From positions 24,257,227-24,321,226 of the forward strand of contig JAOANR010000003.1 in the NCBI GenBank assembly GCA_030278955.1: 64,000 nucleotides of DNA, given 5' to 3'. Source of the DNA: Hygrophila difformis (Eukaryota > Streptophyta > Magnoliopsida > Lamiales > Acanthaceae). Made by a program: the position numbers and the translations under genes. Below the pieces are notes generated by a model that was not told where the DNA came from, ran no database searches, and worked only from the letters and a program-made list of their open reading frames with translations. Shown here one piece after another: positions 1 through 11,476 of this stretch; position 1 is the stretch's first letter; each line of letters starts with the position of its first letter.

Positions 1-1860
1 CTGCGAGCTGCAGTCTCATCTTGATTGGTTGAATCTCTCCAAGCTTAAGGCGGATTGCCATAGCTAGTGGCATCACATTGATGCTCGATCCTAAATCACA
101 AAGCCCCATACTCGCTTTGGCCTTTCCGAATTGTACTGGAAGTGTGCAACATCCAGGGTCCTCTTTCTTTTCAGGCATTCTCCTCTGAACGATGGCACTG
201 CAGGTGCTGTTGAGAATAATCACCTCCTCCTGCTCGACCTGCCTTTTTCCTGAAATTAATTCTTTCAAGAACTTAGCATAGATGGGCATTTCGGAAATTA
301 TTTCTGTGAGAGGAATGGTTATCTCTACAGACTTTAGTCGTTCCAGAAATTTCTTGAATTTAAGATCATGTTCCTTATTTCTAAGACGTGCAGGATAAGG
401 AATCCTAGGCATGTGCTTGTTATTATCTACTTGTTTTTGTGGTAAAGGGAAGGAAGTTGTACCTCCACCTGTACCCTTATCTTTTTCAGCTGTTTCAGGT
501 GCAGCATTAGTCTGCAGATCAGCTGTCTCTTTCTCGGCTTCCTTTTCATTCTCCTCGATATCACTTCCCAGTTCATTCTCTTGTACCAGTTTCTCCTTGC
601 CCTTGGGTCCTTCCAGAACTTTACTAGACTTCAGTGTGATGGCCTTACACTGAGGATTTTTCTCAGCAGCACTGGGTAGAGTTCCTTGGTCTCTTTTCTG
701 CATTTCCTTGGCCATTTGTGTAACCTGCGTCTCCACGTTCCGGATAGAGGACTGCAACTGAGTGTTGATTTCCTTTTGACTGGTGATAAAGTCAGTCATG
801 AGGGTCTCCAATCTGGAAGGGGGTTTCTGCTGGTTCTGGTTCCAATTCTGGTTCTGACCTTGGTTGTGGCCAAACTGATTCTGATTCTGATTTGGGACAA
901 ACTGATTCTGTGGCTGCTGAAAGTTTTGGAAATTCTGGTTTTGGGGTGGCCTAGCTAGAATCTGAGGCTGGAATCCTGGGTTAAAGTGCTGGGGCCTTGG
1001 TTGGTTGAACTGCTGTGGCTGGGTTAACAGGTGGGAATTCAAGGCATTGTTGTTGGAATATGAGAGGTTCGGGTGCCGGTTTTGGAATCCACCTGCATAG
1101 TTGCAGCTTTCATTCGCCACTTGCTGACAGGATTCAGTGGGATGCGGGCCTTGGCAAGTCCCGCAAACAGCTTCAGCATTTTGAGCCTATGTAGAGCTCC
1201 CAGCTTCCTGATTCAAGGCCAAGACGGCCACTTGGTCTTTCAGTTTGTCCAGTTCAGATTTCCCTACTGTACCTACAGCACATAAACCACGAGGGGGAGG
1301 GGAATTAACGTCATCAGAAAGTACAGTTCTGTTTACACTCATTGCTTCAATTTTGGCCCAAGCTTGGTCCATAGGGATGTATAGCAGGTGAACACCAGCG
1401 GCGTCAAGCATGTTCTTCCATGCTGGGGTCAAACCGCTATAGAACTTTCTCAATTTCTCCCACTCATGGAAACCATGCTGGGGGCACTTCCTGAGCAAGT
1501 TGAAGAACCGTTCCTTTGCATCATACAGGGACTCGTCTGGTTTCATCTTGAATTCCGCAATCTTAGAGCGGCATTCATCCACCTTGGATTCCGGGAAGTA
1601 CTTTGTCAGGAAATTTCTGATCACGTCCTCCCATGCAGATTTCTGATTCACGGGCAGTGATTTGTACCATGTTCTCGCCCCGCTAGTCAGAGAGAAAGGG
1701 AACAGCCTCAATCGAATGGTGTTAGCAGATACATTCTGGTTTTTAATCGTATCACACAGTTCCAGGAAAGTCTGCAGGTGATCGTGGGGATCTTCATGAT
1801 TTGCTCCTGCGAACTGGTTGCTCTGAACAAGATTGATGAGAGCCGGCTTTAATTCGATTT
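1..1860 (-). pseudogene. Athila-type gag-protease fragment, antisense, truncated at both ends
   Basis: Read on the minus strand this is the capsid and protease part of an Athila Ty3/gypsy polyprotein. It closely parallels the element at 54.7-57.2 kb. The capsid (Retrotrans_gag) portion is open from 1711 to 1187 and contains WYKSLP and KYFPESKVDECRS. An in-frame stop follows at 1187-1189, where the sister copy has a glutamine-containing stretch. Beyond the stop the same frame continues with a CX2CX3HX4C knuckle (CGTCQGPHPTESC), an Asn/Gln-rich linker and the aspartic protease motif [10 protein letters not shown] near position 70. The fragment runs off the window start. Its upstream end breaks at about 1860 into AT-rich DNA, inside the region before the capsid fold, so the LTR and gag N-terminus are missing. 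It is a dead remnant. Confidence 0.85.
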
Positions 1861-2119
1861 GAAAAATACAATAATTAAATAAATAAAATAAGATGAGTCA
1901 CATTTCACTTTATTCCTTTTGAGTTTGATTTTAGTGGATATCAAAAAATTATTAATTTAAGTATAATTAGTAAAAATTATTAACCTTCAAAGCATTTCAA
2001 ATATGGTAACGTAACCCTTATTTCCAAACACCCAAAAAGGAAAGTGTAACACTTAAAAAAAAAGTAAAAAATGGATGGATCAATTCATTAATCTATATTT
2101 TAACATATTTACAATTGAC
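1861..2119. other. AT-rich junction between Athila remnant and Helitron remnant
   Basis: AT-rich sequence without an ORF or a recognisable terminus. The Helitron 5' end (expected to begin TC after an A) should lie here or nearby, but I cannot point to it. Confidence 0.4.
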
Positions 2120-3960
2120 GGAAAAACAAATATAAATCTAGCTTTCTTAAAAATTGAAAGGGTAATTGTTGCAAATTCTATAAGTTTGAAAAAATTTCTC
2201 TGGAATGCCGTACTGAATGAAGTTTTAACGTCTGAAACAGATAATCTATTGATACTAGAAGAGATATATTATAATAAAGAAGAAATTAAGGCGGATCATG
2301 TTAAGCTACTACCTTTGTTGATTAATATAATAAATAATGTATTTAGTTGATAGTGATGTGGGTTGATAATTTATCTAGAAAATATTATATTTAGCCCTTA
2401 ATGGGAGAGGTGATATTATATTGCCTGTAGCATCAAGTGGAATAGCACCCCTACTGCTTCCAAGAGGTAGGACTATACATTCTAGATTTGGTATTCCACT
2501 AGATTGTGACGAGAATTTTACTTACAAAAAACTTACCCAAAAAATTATTTAACATCTATTCTCATTAAAACAAAACTCAATATTTGGAATGAAATTCTTG
2601 ATTGGTAGAATGATTATGAGCCCGTCTGAATTAACCAAATTCCCCATTCATTTTCTGAGGAAAACATTCCTACTCGCAGTTTGTTTTACTATGACTATAG
2701 GAAAAGGAGAAAAAAAAGTCAACGTCAATTTTTGAAGAAGGTTGAACTCTATCTTGAAAAACCATATCAGTGATATGTTGCAATATCTTGTGTCACTGGA
2801 AAGAGACGACTTGAAGTATAAATTAAGTATATAATTAAGATGGATTAACACAAGATACAACAAGAAATGTTATTTACAATATATATGACAGAAATTTGCA
2901 CAATGAATACTTCATGTAGGTGATGGTAATAGTTGGTATTGATATTGAAGATGTACAATTACATGTGACATTTCTAGATGAGAATTTTTTAAACTCATCT
3001 ACGGGAGATCCTATAGCGGCAATTGTTGAGAGACTTATACAAATATAAAGTGCACTACTTCAGATCCAGACATTGTTACTATATATTAACCCCTACCAAT
3101 GAGATCGTTGATAAGATCAATTATTACGTCATGGAAAGTACGTCTGTAAATGAAAATGCATATATATATATATATATATATATCAATTCTAACTATATTT
3201 GTCAAGAAGATGAAAGCATAAATAATAACAATAAATTATTTTCACTGAATATCTAAGTATGATCAATTGTTTGGACTACCGAATAATGAAATATAGTTGA
3301 ATGAGGGCTGTATAGTCATACTTTTTAGGAATATAGATCCATCAAATAAATTATGCAATGGAAGTAGGTTGATAGTAACCAAGATGCGGAACCATATAAT
3401 TGAGGTCAACTAATTTTCGGGAAACCATGAAAGTAGAAAATTCTTGATTGGTAGAATCATTATGAGCCTATTTGATTTAACCAAATTTCTCATTTGATTT
3501 CAGAAGAAAAAAATTATCACTCGCAGTTTGTTTTGCTTTGATTATAAACAAAATTCAATGTCAACATTTAAAAAAATTATCACTCGCAGTTTTAGTTATG
3601 TTGCAATATTTCGTGTCCCAAGCAAGATGTGACTCAAAGTATTAATATGCAATTAAGAATGACTAACTTAAGATATCACAAGAAATATAATGTTATTTAC
3701 AATGAACTTTATATATGACAGAAAATTTGCAAAATAGATATTTGATGTAGATGACATTAAAGCCAATATTGATTTTGAAGATATATAATCAGATGTGACA
3801 TTTTCGGACAATATACTTATAAACTCTACGGGTGATCTTATATCGGTTATTTTTTAGAGTACATATATAAATATAAACTGCACCACTCCAAATTCATACA
3901 TTTTTAAAGATAGCTATTATAGCCCCCTACCAATGAGATTTTCAGCAATTAAATTTTCAG
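2120..3960 (+). pseudogene. Helitron (PIF1-like) helicase remnant, rearranged
   Basis: Helitron replication helicase-type protein (SF1B, PIF1-like), broken by many stops and rearranged. A 91-residue ORF (2075-2350) contains the pre-helicase stretch DNLLILEEIYYNKEE. The P-loop region at about 2350-2390 is destroyed. VASSGIAPLLLPRGRTIHSR follows at about 2430-2500. A C-terminal block (FLIGRMIMSPSELTKF, 2590-2840) comes too early. Then the middle block appears (NSSTGDPIAAIVE at about 2995; ILTPTNEIVDKINYYVM at 3078-3135; LNEGCIVI and LCNGSRLIVTKMRNHIIE at 3300-3405). A second C-terminal block sits at about 3440-3680 and a second degraded middle block at about 3775-3950. The order implies an internal duplication of about 0.85 kb. 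The sense agrees with the Helitron 3' end at 4333. The assignment is by motif recognition from memory of the family. Confidence 0.8.
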
Positions 3961-4300
3961 CAAATTGTGTGGGAATTTTTCATATTATGCTTAATACTTA
4001 TATTTAAATTTTGTTTTATCTTAACTTAAATTTAAAATTAAATGAAAATATTATTTTAATAATTATTTTTATTAATTTGTTAGATTTGTATCGGACAAGC
4101 AACAGAAGCTAAAGAATACGGTATAACATGATTTCTTTGTTAGTTTTTAAAAATAATTAAATTATATTATCATATACACCCTCTTTTGAATATATATATA
4201 TATATATATATAAAATAATTACACATTTTTCATTACTCAAAATATAATTTATTATTACTGTATATAATATAAGAATATATATTACATAAAATATATAGTT
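3961..4300. other. AT-rich Helitron tail
   Basis: AT-rich, with a TA dinucleotide run near 4191-4212 and no ORF. It is probably the non-coding 3' part of the Helitron, by position between helicase remnant and terminus. Confidence 0.5.
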
Positions 4301-4333
4301 ATGCCCGTCGAGTCTCGACGGGTTAATTACTAG
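4301..4333 (+). mobile_element. Helitron 3' terminus (hairpin + CTAG)
   Basis: An 8-bp perfect stem CCCGTCGA/TCGACGGG with a 3-nt loop (4304-4322) is followed after a short AT spacer by CTAG (4330-4333), and a T follows. This is the canonical Helitron 3' end: a hairpin 10-12 nt before CTRR, inserted between A and T. It lies downstream of, and in the same orientation as, the helicase remnant. Confidence 0.8.
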
Positions 4334-4419
4334 TTTTAAATTAAAAATTTAAAACCCTATGAGCATTAGCATACTCCAGAACTTTAAAAAAAGGCTGTAA
4401 TCCGTCCCTCTGTCATAAT

Positions 4420-5324
4420 TAGAGGTGTCAAAACGGGCCGGCCCGCGCGGGCCCCACATTTTTGCGGGCTTGAACGGGGCGGGCCTAAATGGGGCGAGCT
4501 CAAAATGTCTAGGCCCAACCCGCCCCACACGCGGGCCACGGGTTATGCGGGCTAGCCCGCGGGCTTTTTAATGAAATTATTGTATTATTTTTTATTTGTA
4601 AAAAAATAAATTCGGATATATTTTTTAATGTATGTATTAAAAACGAAATAAAGAGATTTATAATTGGTATTTATTATTATAAATAAGTAAGTGTGTATTT
4701 ATTTGCACAATTATTTACTTTAATATGGGTTTTTTGAATAATTCTTTAAAAGAATTTATGATTATTCTATTTTTAATACTAAAGGAGTATATTAAATTTT
4801 GTAAAATATAATATGTGTGACAAAATTTTTATAATTAATGATTGAACGGATTAAAATTTTAGATCTCACAGATGAAGTATTTGCTAGAGTTGTATTAGGT
4901 AAGACTGTATGCGCATAATTCATTAATTTATATTTAACAAAATAAATTTTTTTTTTGCACTCATAATTTTTAATAAATAGAATAAAAGGAGTTTTAAACT
5001 TAAAAACTTGATACCCATAAAATTAATGAACATGAAAATATTAGAAGAGACAGATAATTTGTATGAAGATTTGTATTTCAATATGCAATTAATTCAATAA
5101 TTTAAATATTTGATGGCTTTATGCTAAACATTCATACTAAAGAATAATAAATTCGTTCGATACACAATGTAAAAAAAAAAAAAAATGAAAGCCCGCAGGT
5201 AGGCCCGCCCCGCCGCTTGTTGGGCCCGTTGAGGCCCGCATCTAAACAGAGTTGAGCCCGCCCCGCACATTTTACCCTGTGGGGCGGGCCGGCCCAACGG
5301 GCTAAGCCCGTTTTGACAGGTCTA
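4420..5324. mobile_element. Non-autonomous hAT-type DNA transposon, 905 bp
   Basis: The termini are inverted repeats: the left end is TAGAGGTGTCAAAACGGGC, and the right end reads TAGACCTGTCAAAACGGGC on the opposite strand, two mismatches over 19 nt. The flanks are a perfect 8-bp direct repeat gtcataat (4412-4419 and 5325-5332), which is the hAT-superfamily signature. The subterminal 130-150 bp on each side are very GC-rich with GGGC/GCCC runs, while the interior is AT-rich with no transposase. The element is therefore non-autonomous. The perfect duplication suggests it is younger than the surrounding debris. Confidence 0.9.
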
Positions 5325-6086
5325 GTCATAATAAAAATATCTCTATCTTATTTTGACACATACATGAAATTCAATACACTTTTTAACGGTTAATATATCC
5401 AAATAAAAAAGGAAAAATTATGTAAAATATATATTTTAAAACTATTCGATTAGATGAATCTAACAAAACCGGATTTGATTTTTTTTCAAATATATACTTG
5501 TAATAAAATTGAAGTAAAGTTGAATAATGAACAATTTCAAAACATACTATTTTCAGCAAAAGTGTGTGGGAGTCCAAACCAAATAAATTACAAATGGGAT
5601 TAATGGAAGAAATATGGGCAGTGTGGGAATCGAACTCCCAATCTATCATTGGAAGATAAGGAACATGACGACACTTGGTATATTATTTAAAACGAAATTT
5701 TTTTAAGACCCGAGCCATTTGCACACCTCATTTTACTAACATTACCCCATTCTAAAAATACCGCATCCAATACACACAAAATTACATAATTATCCTTATC
5801 CTTATTAAAGAAAAAACAAAGTAAAGAATTAATTATACTCCATACACCCCATCTAATACACTCCACTATTCAACCTAATCCCTAACCCGTCGGTCTCTCC
5901 TAGAACAAGAAAAGCAGCCACCGCCATCTCTCCCACTCAATCACCAGTCCTTCAACATTCACACTGCCATCGGATTCCACCACTCTCCCCGGCAAAGATC
6001 AATGAGTTGGAGAGAGTTAACAACGTATCCTTGCTCACTATATTAGAAGGCGGATAAAATTAAAGGTTAAAATTTTTTATTTTGAA
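5325..6086. other. Unassigned intergenic sequence
   Basis: AT-rich to about 5700, with the tRNA-like fragment described separately. A pyrimidine-rich stretch at 5820-6010 resembles a plant 5' UTR or promoter-proximal region, but I find no ORF or splice structure to support a gene. The hAT target (tccgtccctctgtcataat...) has a weak Stowaway-like look that I could not confirm. Confidence 0.3.
5615..5680 (-). pseudogene. tRNA-Gly(TCC)-like fragment
   Basis: The minus strand carries a T-arm (TGGGA, loop GTTCGAT, TCCCA) and an anticodon arm TTATC-TTCCAAT-GATAG whose loop would give anticodon TCC (glycine). The box B-like string GAGTTCGATTC differs from the consensus GGTTCGANTCC by one base. The D-arm is missing or collapsed and the acceptor strands do not pair properly. 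It is a tRNA pseudogene or tRNA-derived repeat, not a working tRNA. Confidence 0.35.
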
Positions 6087-6615
6087 TTCTTATAAAGAAA
6101 ATTACGAAGAGTTATTTGCTGGGTAGGTGTGGGAATGTGAATTTTGGGGCTAGGGTTTGAATTATGGGACGAAATTTCATTGGGGAAGAATGGGGCCGTT
6201 CAACCCTGGTGTGACGGACGTAGAAGGTGACGTCCAGCCGTTTCTGCCGAACGAGGTAGGCGCCATGCGGCCATGGGTGCCGAATGGTGTCTACTACTGG
6301 TACCATGCGGCGTATGCCGCATGGTACAGTAATAGACGTCGTGTGGCCACTGGTGCCGAACGGCGTCTACTAATGGTACCATGCGGCGTTTATTACTGGT
6401 ACCAATGCCGTTGGGCACCCATGGCCGCATGGCACCTGCCTCGTTCGGCAGGAACGGCCGGACGCCACCTTCTGCGTCCAGCACACCTGGGCCGAACCGG
6501 CCCTACACCTACTCTTCCCCAACAAAATTTTGTCTCATAATTCAAATCCTAGCCCCAAAATTCACATTCCCACACCCGCCCAGCAAATAACTCTTCGTAA
6601 TTTTCTTTATAAGAA
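6087..6615. repeat. 529-bp fold-back (long inverted repeat) element
   Basis: The left arm from 6087 and the right arm ending at 6615 are reverse complements over roughly 90 nt at the tips (left tip TTCTTATAAAGAAAATTACG, right tip its complement) with few mismatches. The complementarity continues imperfectly through the GC-rich interior, which has repeated GCCGCATGG/CCATGCGGC and GGTACCATGCGGC blocks. The arrangement is typical of a fold-back MITE. Both strands give similar ORFs because of the symmetry, so I do not call a gene. No convincing target duplication was found. Confidence 0.75.
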
Positions 6616-7337
6616 ATGATGGGTGTGATTGAAAAGATGATTAAGTTTGTATGAGAAAGAATATATAGAGAATATTCTTTTGAGTTTAAGTTTAGTATAA
6701 ATAGTTGGAGATGAATTACAGTTTGATTTGATATTTACTGTAAAATGAGTTTGAATTTGGTGTTGCTACTGATGTGACAATGTAATACCCGAGAATTTTC
6801 CAACATAAAATAAATACAATAAATAAAACAAATACAATAAATAAATAAATACAGCAAATAAATAAATAAAGATAAGGAAATGAGAAATGAAATTTAACTT
6901 AAAAAGGACTTAAAGGAATTTAATTAAATAAAAAGAATTAAATAAAGATAAATAAATTGTTACACGTGTACCCGACACCAGTGGGCTCGAAAACTTGAGT
7001 CCAAACATAAATTTGGATCCGAGGGAAATGACAATACGGAATAGGAACCCGAAGATGGCCCGGAAATCGAAATCCGGGAGCATAGAGGGATAGAAGTCCG
7101 AAAGAGAGAAGGAAAGGCACGACGGATCGCACGACCCGCCCGGACCGAAGTCCAGGCGAGGGCCGCGCGGTGGCCGCATGGTGAAAGGGGAATTGGCGCG
7201 CCACGACCGCGCCACACGACAGATTCGCCGGTTGCGAGATTCACTCGCCCGAATCCGGATTTTCCGACTTCGGTTGAACACCTTTCAGCTCAAGACTCAC
7301 CAAGGCCGACCTTGGACGTCCTTAGGTCATGTCTGAC

Positions 7338-7345
7338 TATAAATA
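7338..7345 (+). promoter_or_regulatory. TATA box of the solo LTR
   Basis: TATAAATA about 560 bp into the LTR, at the same relative place as the TATA boxes in the Tekay and gag-only LTRs. It is followed by a downstream sequence shared with them (AAACCTAA/AAACCCTA region). Confidence 0.6.
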
Positions 7346-8648
7346 ACCCCTCTTGAAAGCCCCAAACACTTTTCAAAACATCCATACTCTCTATACGTCG
7401 AAAAACCTAATCCCGGAGTCATAGAGGCACGAAACCAAGGCGAGGACTGCTTGGGACTGTTTTGGACAAAAATTAGGAGATCTCTAACGTCGTGGTAAGT
7501 TCTGATCCGTTCGTTTCTTTAGAATCTTGATTCGAAAACGAATCCTAACTTAATCTCTTTCCTTTCTACACCCCGAATAGGATCTAGAACGAAGAACCCG
7601 ACGAACGGAGAAGATAACCGGTGGATTGGAAGCCACGCCTCCGAAATCGACGTTCCCGGACGACTGGAAATCTGTAAGTTGACACTTACATGGTTTTGGG
7701 AGTAATTAAAACACTTAAATCTAAAAGCTTAATCAAGACTTTCGAAAATCTATCAACATATGTTTTCTACCGGCGCAACGATTTTGTCCAATTTTTCTGA
7801 ACCCTTAAAAGTCTTCAAACGAGAAAACTTAAAACATGACAAACGTTCCTAAGGCTTAGATCTATCTCCTGTAAAATGTTCAGAATTTTTCGTGATGATT
7901 TGTTATATGAAATCAACCCGAAACCGAACTGCTAAGATTTGAATCTTGAAATTCTTGACAGAACTTAGGTCTGAACTTGATGACGTTTTTGACTAGGGTT
8001 CTAGGCCGATTTAGATCTTTAGCCAAACATAAAGGTTGTAGAAAAATGTCTTAAGAAGGTCTCTGTAAAATTTCGTTAAGTTTGGAGTTGATTTGCTATG
8101 GTAGAACTTGAAAATCTTGAACTGATGTATGATAAATTCGGACAGATTAATGTTTCTACAAAAATCGATGTTTTTGACCTGTTTCGGTATCTCGGATTGA
8201 AAAAGTTAAAACACGAAAGTTGTTCATCTCGTTGTTTTCGAGTCTGTGGTAAATTTTCAGAATTTTTGAACTTGAATCTGATTTTAAATTAATTTTAGAG
8301 TAAACAGCGGTTTACTGGAGTCAAATCTTGAAATCTTGTTGAAACGATGGAATTAGCCTTTAGGGTTGAACCGAGTCGAAATCTCTTCTTAATAAATTTA
8401 GTGCAATCAGAACTTTTGAAATAAATCCCCTTACAAACTTGATAAATTAAAATTAGGGGTGAGTGCTCTGCAGGGTGCCCCCTAACTGCTTCACTTCGTG
8501 CCTTTATCGACGATGGTGACCCCGCGCAAAAATTGAGATATGATATTGCCAAAACGGCATGAGATATATGGCCTACACTCTCGTGAATATCCACATGGGC
8601 TTCCCGAGGCTCCGGAGTGGTACTGGGTATGGCAGATACGGCTGCAGC

Positions 8649-11246
8649 TGTAACACCCCGGTTTTTGGTAACCCAGGTCGGGATGTCACCGCCACATCTC
8701 CCTAGTAAGACACGGTTTCTCCGAGCTCACTAAAGAGATGCAAGGCTAGGTATTGCAGTGTTTAAAACATTTAAAGCATTCAAAATAGCCCATACAATAT
8801 AATTCAAAATTAATAATAGCATAGCGCAGCGGAAATATTTAGTTTAGTACAGTATCGCAGCGGAAAATATAAAAAGGGCCGACATGGCCAAAACACGGGT
8901 TAAACAGGCCCGTTCATAATGTAGTCTACGTACGAAATTTAAAAGCAAAATAAAAGTTCCCAAAATCCCATGCATGATTCGTGCTCACACATGCTCATTC
9001 CACATATTCTGTAAAGAAAGGAATAAAAACGGTTTTGATCAGCAAAATTGCTGAGTAAGTTAACTCATGCATGATCGTAGGGTTTAAAAGCCATAACTTT
9101 AATAATTTAACAAAAGCATGATAATAACATAATATTTGATTTCATATAATCCATATCATATAGCATATTCTATCTCAGACTTTATTTAATAACACATATC
9201 GCATGGTTTAATCATAAAAGCCATAATTTTAAATAAAGCATTTAAATAACTTAATTGGACAACAATATAATTTAATCTAGTTTAATTTAATTTAGAATCC
9301 CCATTACATTCCCGATTTGGTATTTCAAAGTTTCACGATAAAGATCGCGATGTCAACAAGTTTAGCCGGTAGCCCGGCGGCCGCAGCCGTATCAGCCATA
9401 CCCAGTACCACTCCGGAGCCTCGGGAAACCCATACGGATATTCACGAGAGTGTAGGCTCTAAGTTTCGCCATTTTGGCAATATCACATTTCAAGTATAGC
9501 GCGCGGGGTCACCATCGTCCATTACGGCACGAAGTGAATCGTTAGGGGGCACCCTGCAGAGCACTCACCCCTAATTTTAGTTTATCAAGTTTGCAAGGGG
9601 ATTTAGTTTTTAAAATCTGCCTTCCATTGTATAAATTTAGAAACAATATCTCAATTCGTTTCAACCCTAAAGGTTAATTCCATGTTTCAACAAGATTTCA
9701 AAATTTCGTTCGGTAAATCACAGTTTACTCCAAAATTCGTCTAAAATCAGATTTAATTCCAAAAATTCCTAAATTTCATATCTGACTCGGAAACATCAAG
9801 ATCTACAACTTTCGTGTTTTAACTTTTTCAATCCGAGATACCTAAGTAGGTCAAAATTGCCAATTTTCGCATAACAAGAAATCTGTCCGAGTTTAACATG
9901 TCACAGTTTAAAGATTTCAAATTCTAACATATCAATTCAACTCCAAACTTAATGAAATTTGACAGGGATCATCTTAAGACACTTATATACAACTTTCATG
10001 TTTGGCCAAAGATCTAAAACAGCCTAGATCCTATGTCAAAAACGAGATCAAGATCATTCCTAAGTTCTGTCCAAAATTTCAAGATCTAGAATCAAACAGT
10101 TCGGTTTCAACGAGTTTTTACATATCAAATCAACTCCAAAAATTCTCAAATTTTTACAGTAGCTAGGTCTAAGTCTTAGGAACGTTTTTCGTGTTTTAAG
10201 TTTTTCCGTTTGAGTTCGTTTTGAGGGTCGGAAAAATTCACTAAATCTGTTGCGTCGGTAGAAAAACAAAAGTGGACAGATTTATGGTTCTTGTTGAATC
10301 TTTTAGGTTTCGAATGTTTTAAAATCTCCCAAAACCATGTAAGGTTAACTTACAGTGTCTATGAACGTCGGGAATGTCCGATTCGGAGGCGTGGCTTCCA
10401 GATCACCGTTTCTCCTCTCCGTTCGTCGGGTTCTACGATCTAGATTCGATACGGGGGTGTAGAAAGAAAAAGGAGATAATTAGGATTCGTTTTCGAATCG
10501 TTTATTGAATAAAGATTGGACCGAGACTTACCACGACTATGGAGATCTGTAGAGAACTCGTCCAACAGCGTTCGTCTTGGTTTCGTGCCTCCGACGACTC
10601 CGGATTTAGGGTTTCGAACGTATAGAATGTTTTAGGGTTTCGTAAACTTGTTCGGGGCTCCCAAGGGGCTTATTTATAGAATTCTCAATCCCTAGGGCGT
10701 CCACGGCCGACCTAAAGGTCTGGAGTCGAGAGATGTTCAACCGAAAGTCGAAAAATCCGCGTTCGGGCGAGAGATTCACGCAACGACCAAATCTGTGGGG
10801 TGGCGAGGTCGTGGCGCGCTGAACCCCCTTTACTGCGCGGCCACCGCGCCGACTTCGCCTAGACTTCGGTCCGGGCGGGTCGTGCGATCCGTCGTGCTTT
10901 TCCGCCTCTCTTTCGGGTTTCTATCCCTCTATGCTCCCGAATTCCGATTTCCGGGGTATATTCGGGTTCATACTTTCTCTCTAATTTTATTCTCAGTCTA
11001 ATTGAATGTTTTGGACTCGAATACTCGAGTTCATTAGTGTCGGGTTTTGGTGTACCATTTATCCATCCTTTTATTTAATTAAATTCCTTTAATTCCTTTT
11101 TAAGTAAAAATCTCATTTCTCATTTTATCTTTATTTATTTATTTTATTTGCTGGATTTGTTTATTTATTTATAGTATTTATTTTATTTATTATTTATTTA
11201 TTTAATTATTGTTTTATTTTATGTTGGAAAATTCTCGGGTATTACA
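8649..11246 (-). repeat. 3' LTR of the Tekay-type element
   Basis: 2,598 bp, TGTAATACCCGAG...CGGGGTGTTACA on the minus strand, nearly identical to 17148-19746. Differences include 9473 region A/G, the 10424 region CGTCGGG/TGTCGGG and the terminus CCCCGG/CCTCGA. Contains TATAAATA at 10671-10678 (minus). Confidence 0.93.
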
Positions 11247-11262
11247 GTCTACCCTCCTTAAG
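11247..11262 (-). other. Polypurine tract of the Tekay-type element
   Basis: Minus-strand CTTAAGGAGGGTAGAC lies directly against the 3' LTR start. It is the expected plus-strand primer site. Confidence 0.8.
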
Positions 11263-11476
11263 AATCAACTTCGTCCTCGAAGTTGTGTTTCGGCTTTTCT
11301 CGTCTCGTGCTAAAGGTCTTGTGTTTGTTTTATTATGTTGTGACTGAACTTAGAATTAAAACTTCTAAGCTGCCTACGTACCCGGTAAAGGGATCAAGCC
11401 ATAACGTAGTTCAAAAGTTTACAAAAATGCACGAAAAATTAGGGGGTATGACATCCTCTCCCCCTTAATATTGCAG
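11263..11476 (-). other. 3' untranslated region with a second, upstream polypurine tract
   Basis: Between the pol stop and the LTR. On the minus strand it begins with TTAAGGGGGAGAGGA (11454-11468) followed at once by TGTCATACCCCC, which looks like a second purine tract plus LTR-like TG tip. It then carries about 200 bp (including CTTCGAGGACGAAGTTG) that is homologous to the first 230 bp of the gag-only family's LTR at 27647. Here it is internal, because the target duplications place the LTR edge at 11246. Confidence 0.75.

Noticed and set aside
3155..3185. TA dinucleotide run within a helicase ORF
   Set aside because: Simple microsatellite expansion in dead sequence; nothing further.
6157..6590. 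127-aa and 69-aa plus-strand and 94-aa minus-strand ORFs
   Set aside because: They lie in the fold-back element and resemble each other only because it is palindromic.
6910..7281. GC-rich ORFs around RAGRAIRRAFPSLF-type peptides, repeated at 10795, 19294, 28125, 32704, 37283 and 41858
   Set aside because: Conserved LTR promoter-upstream sequence read in several frames and both strands; no consistent frame or domain.
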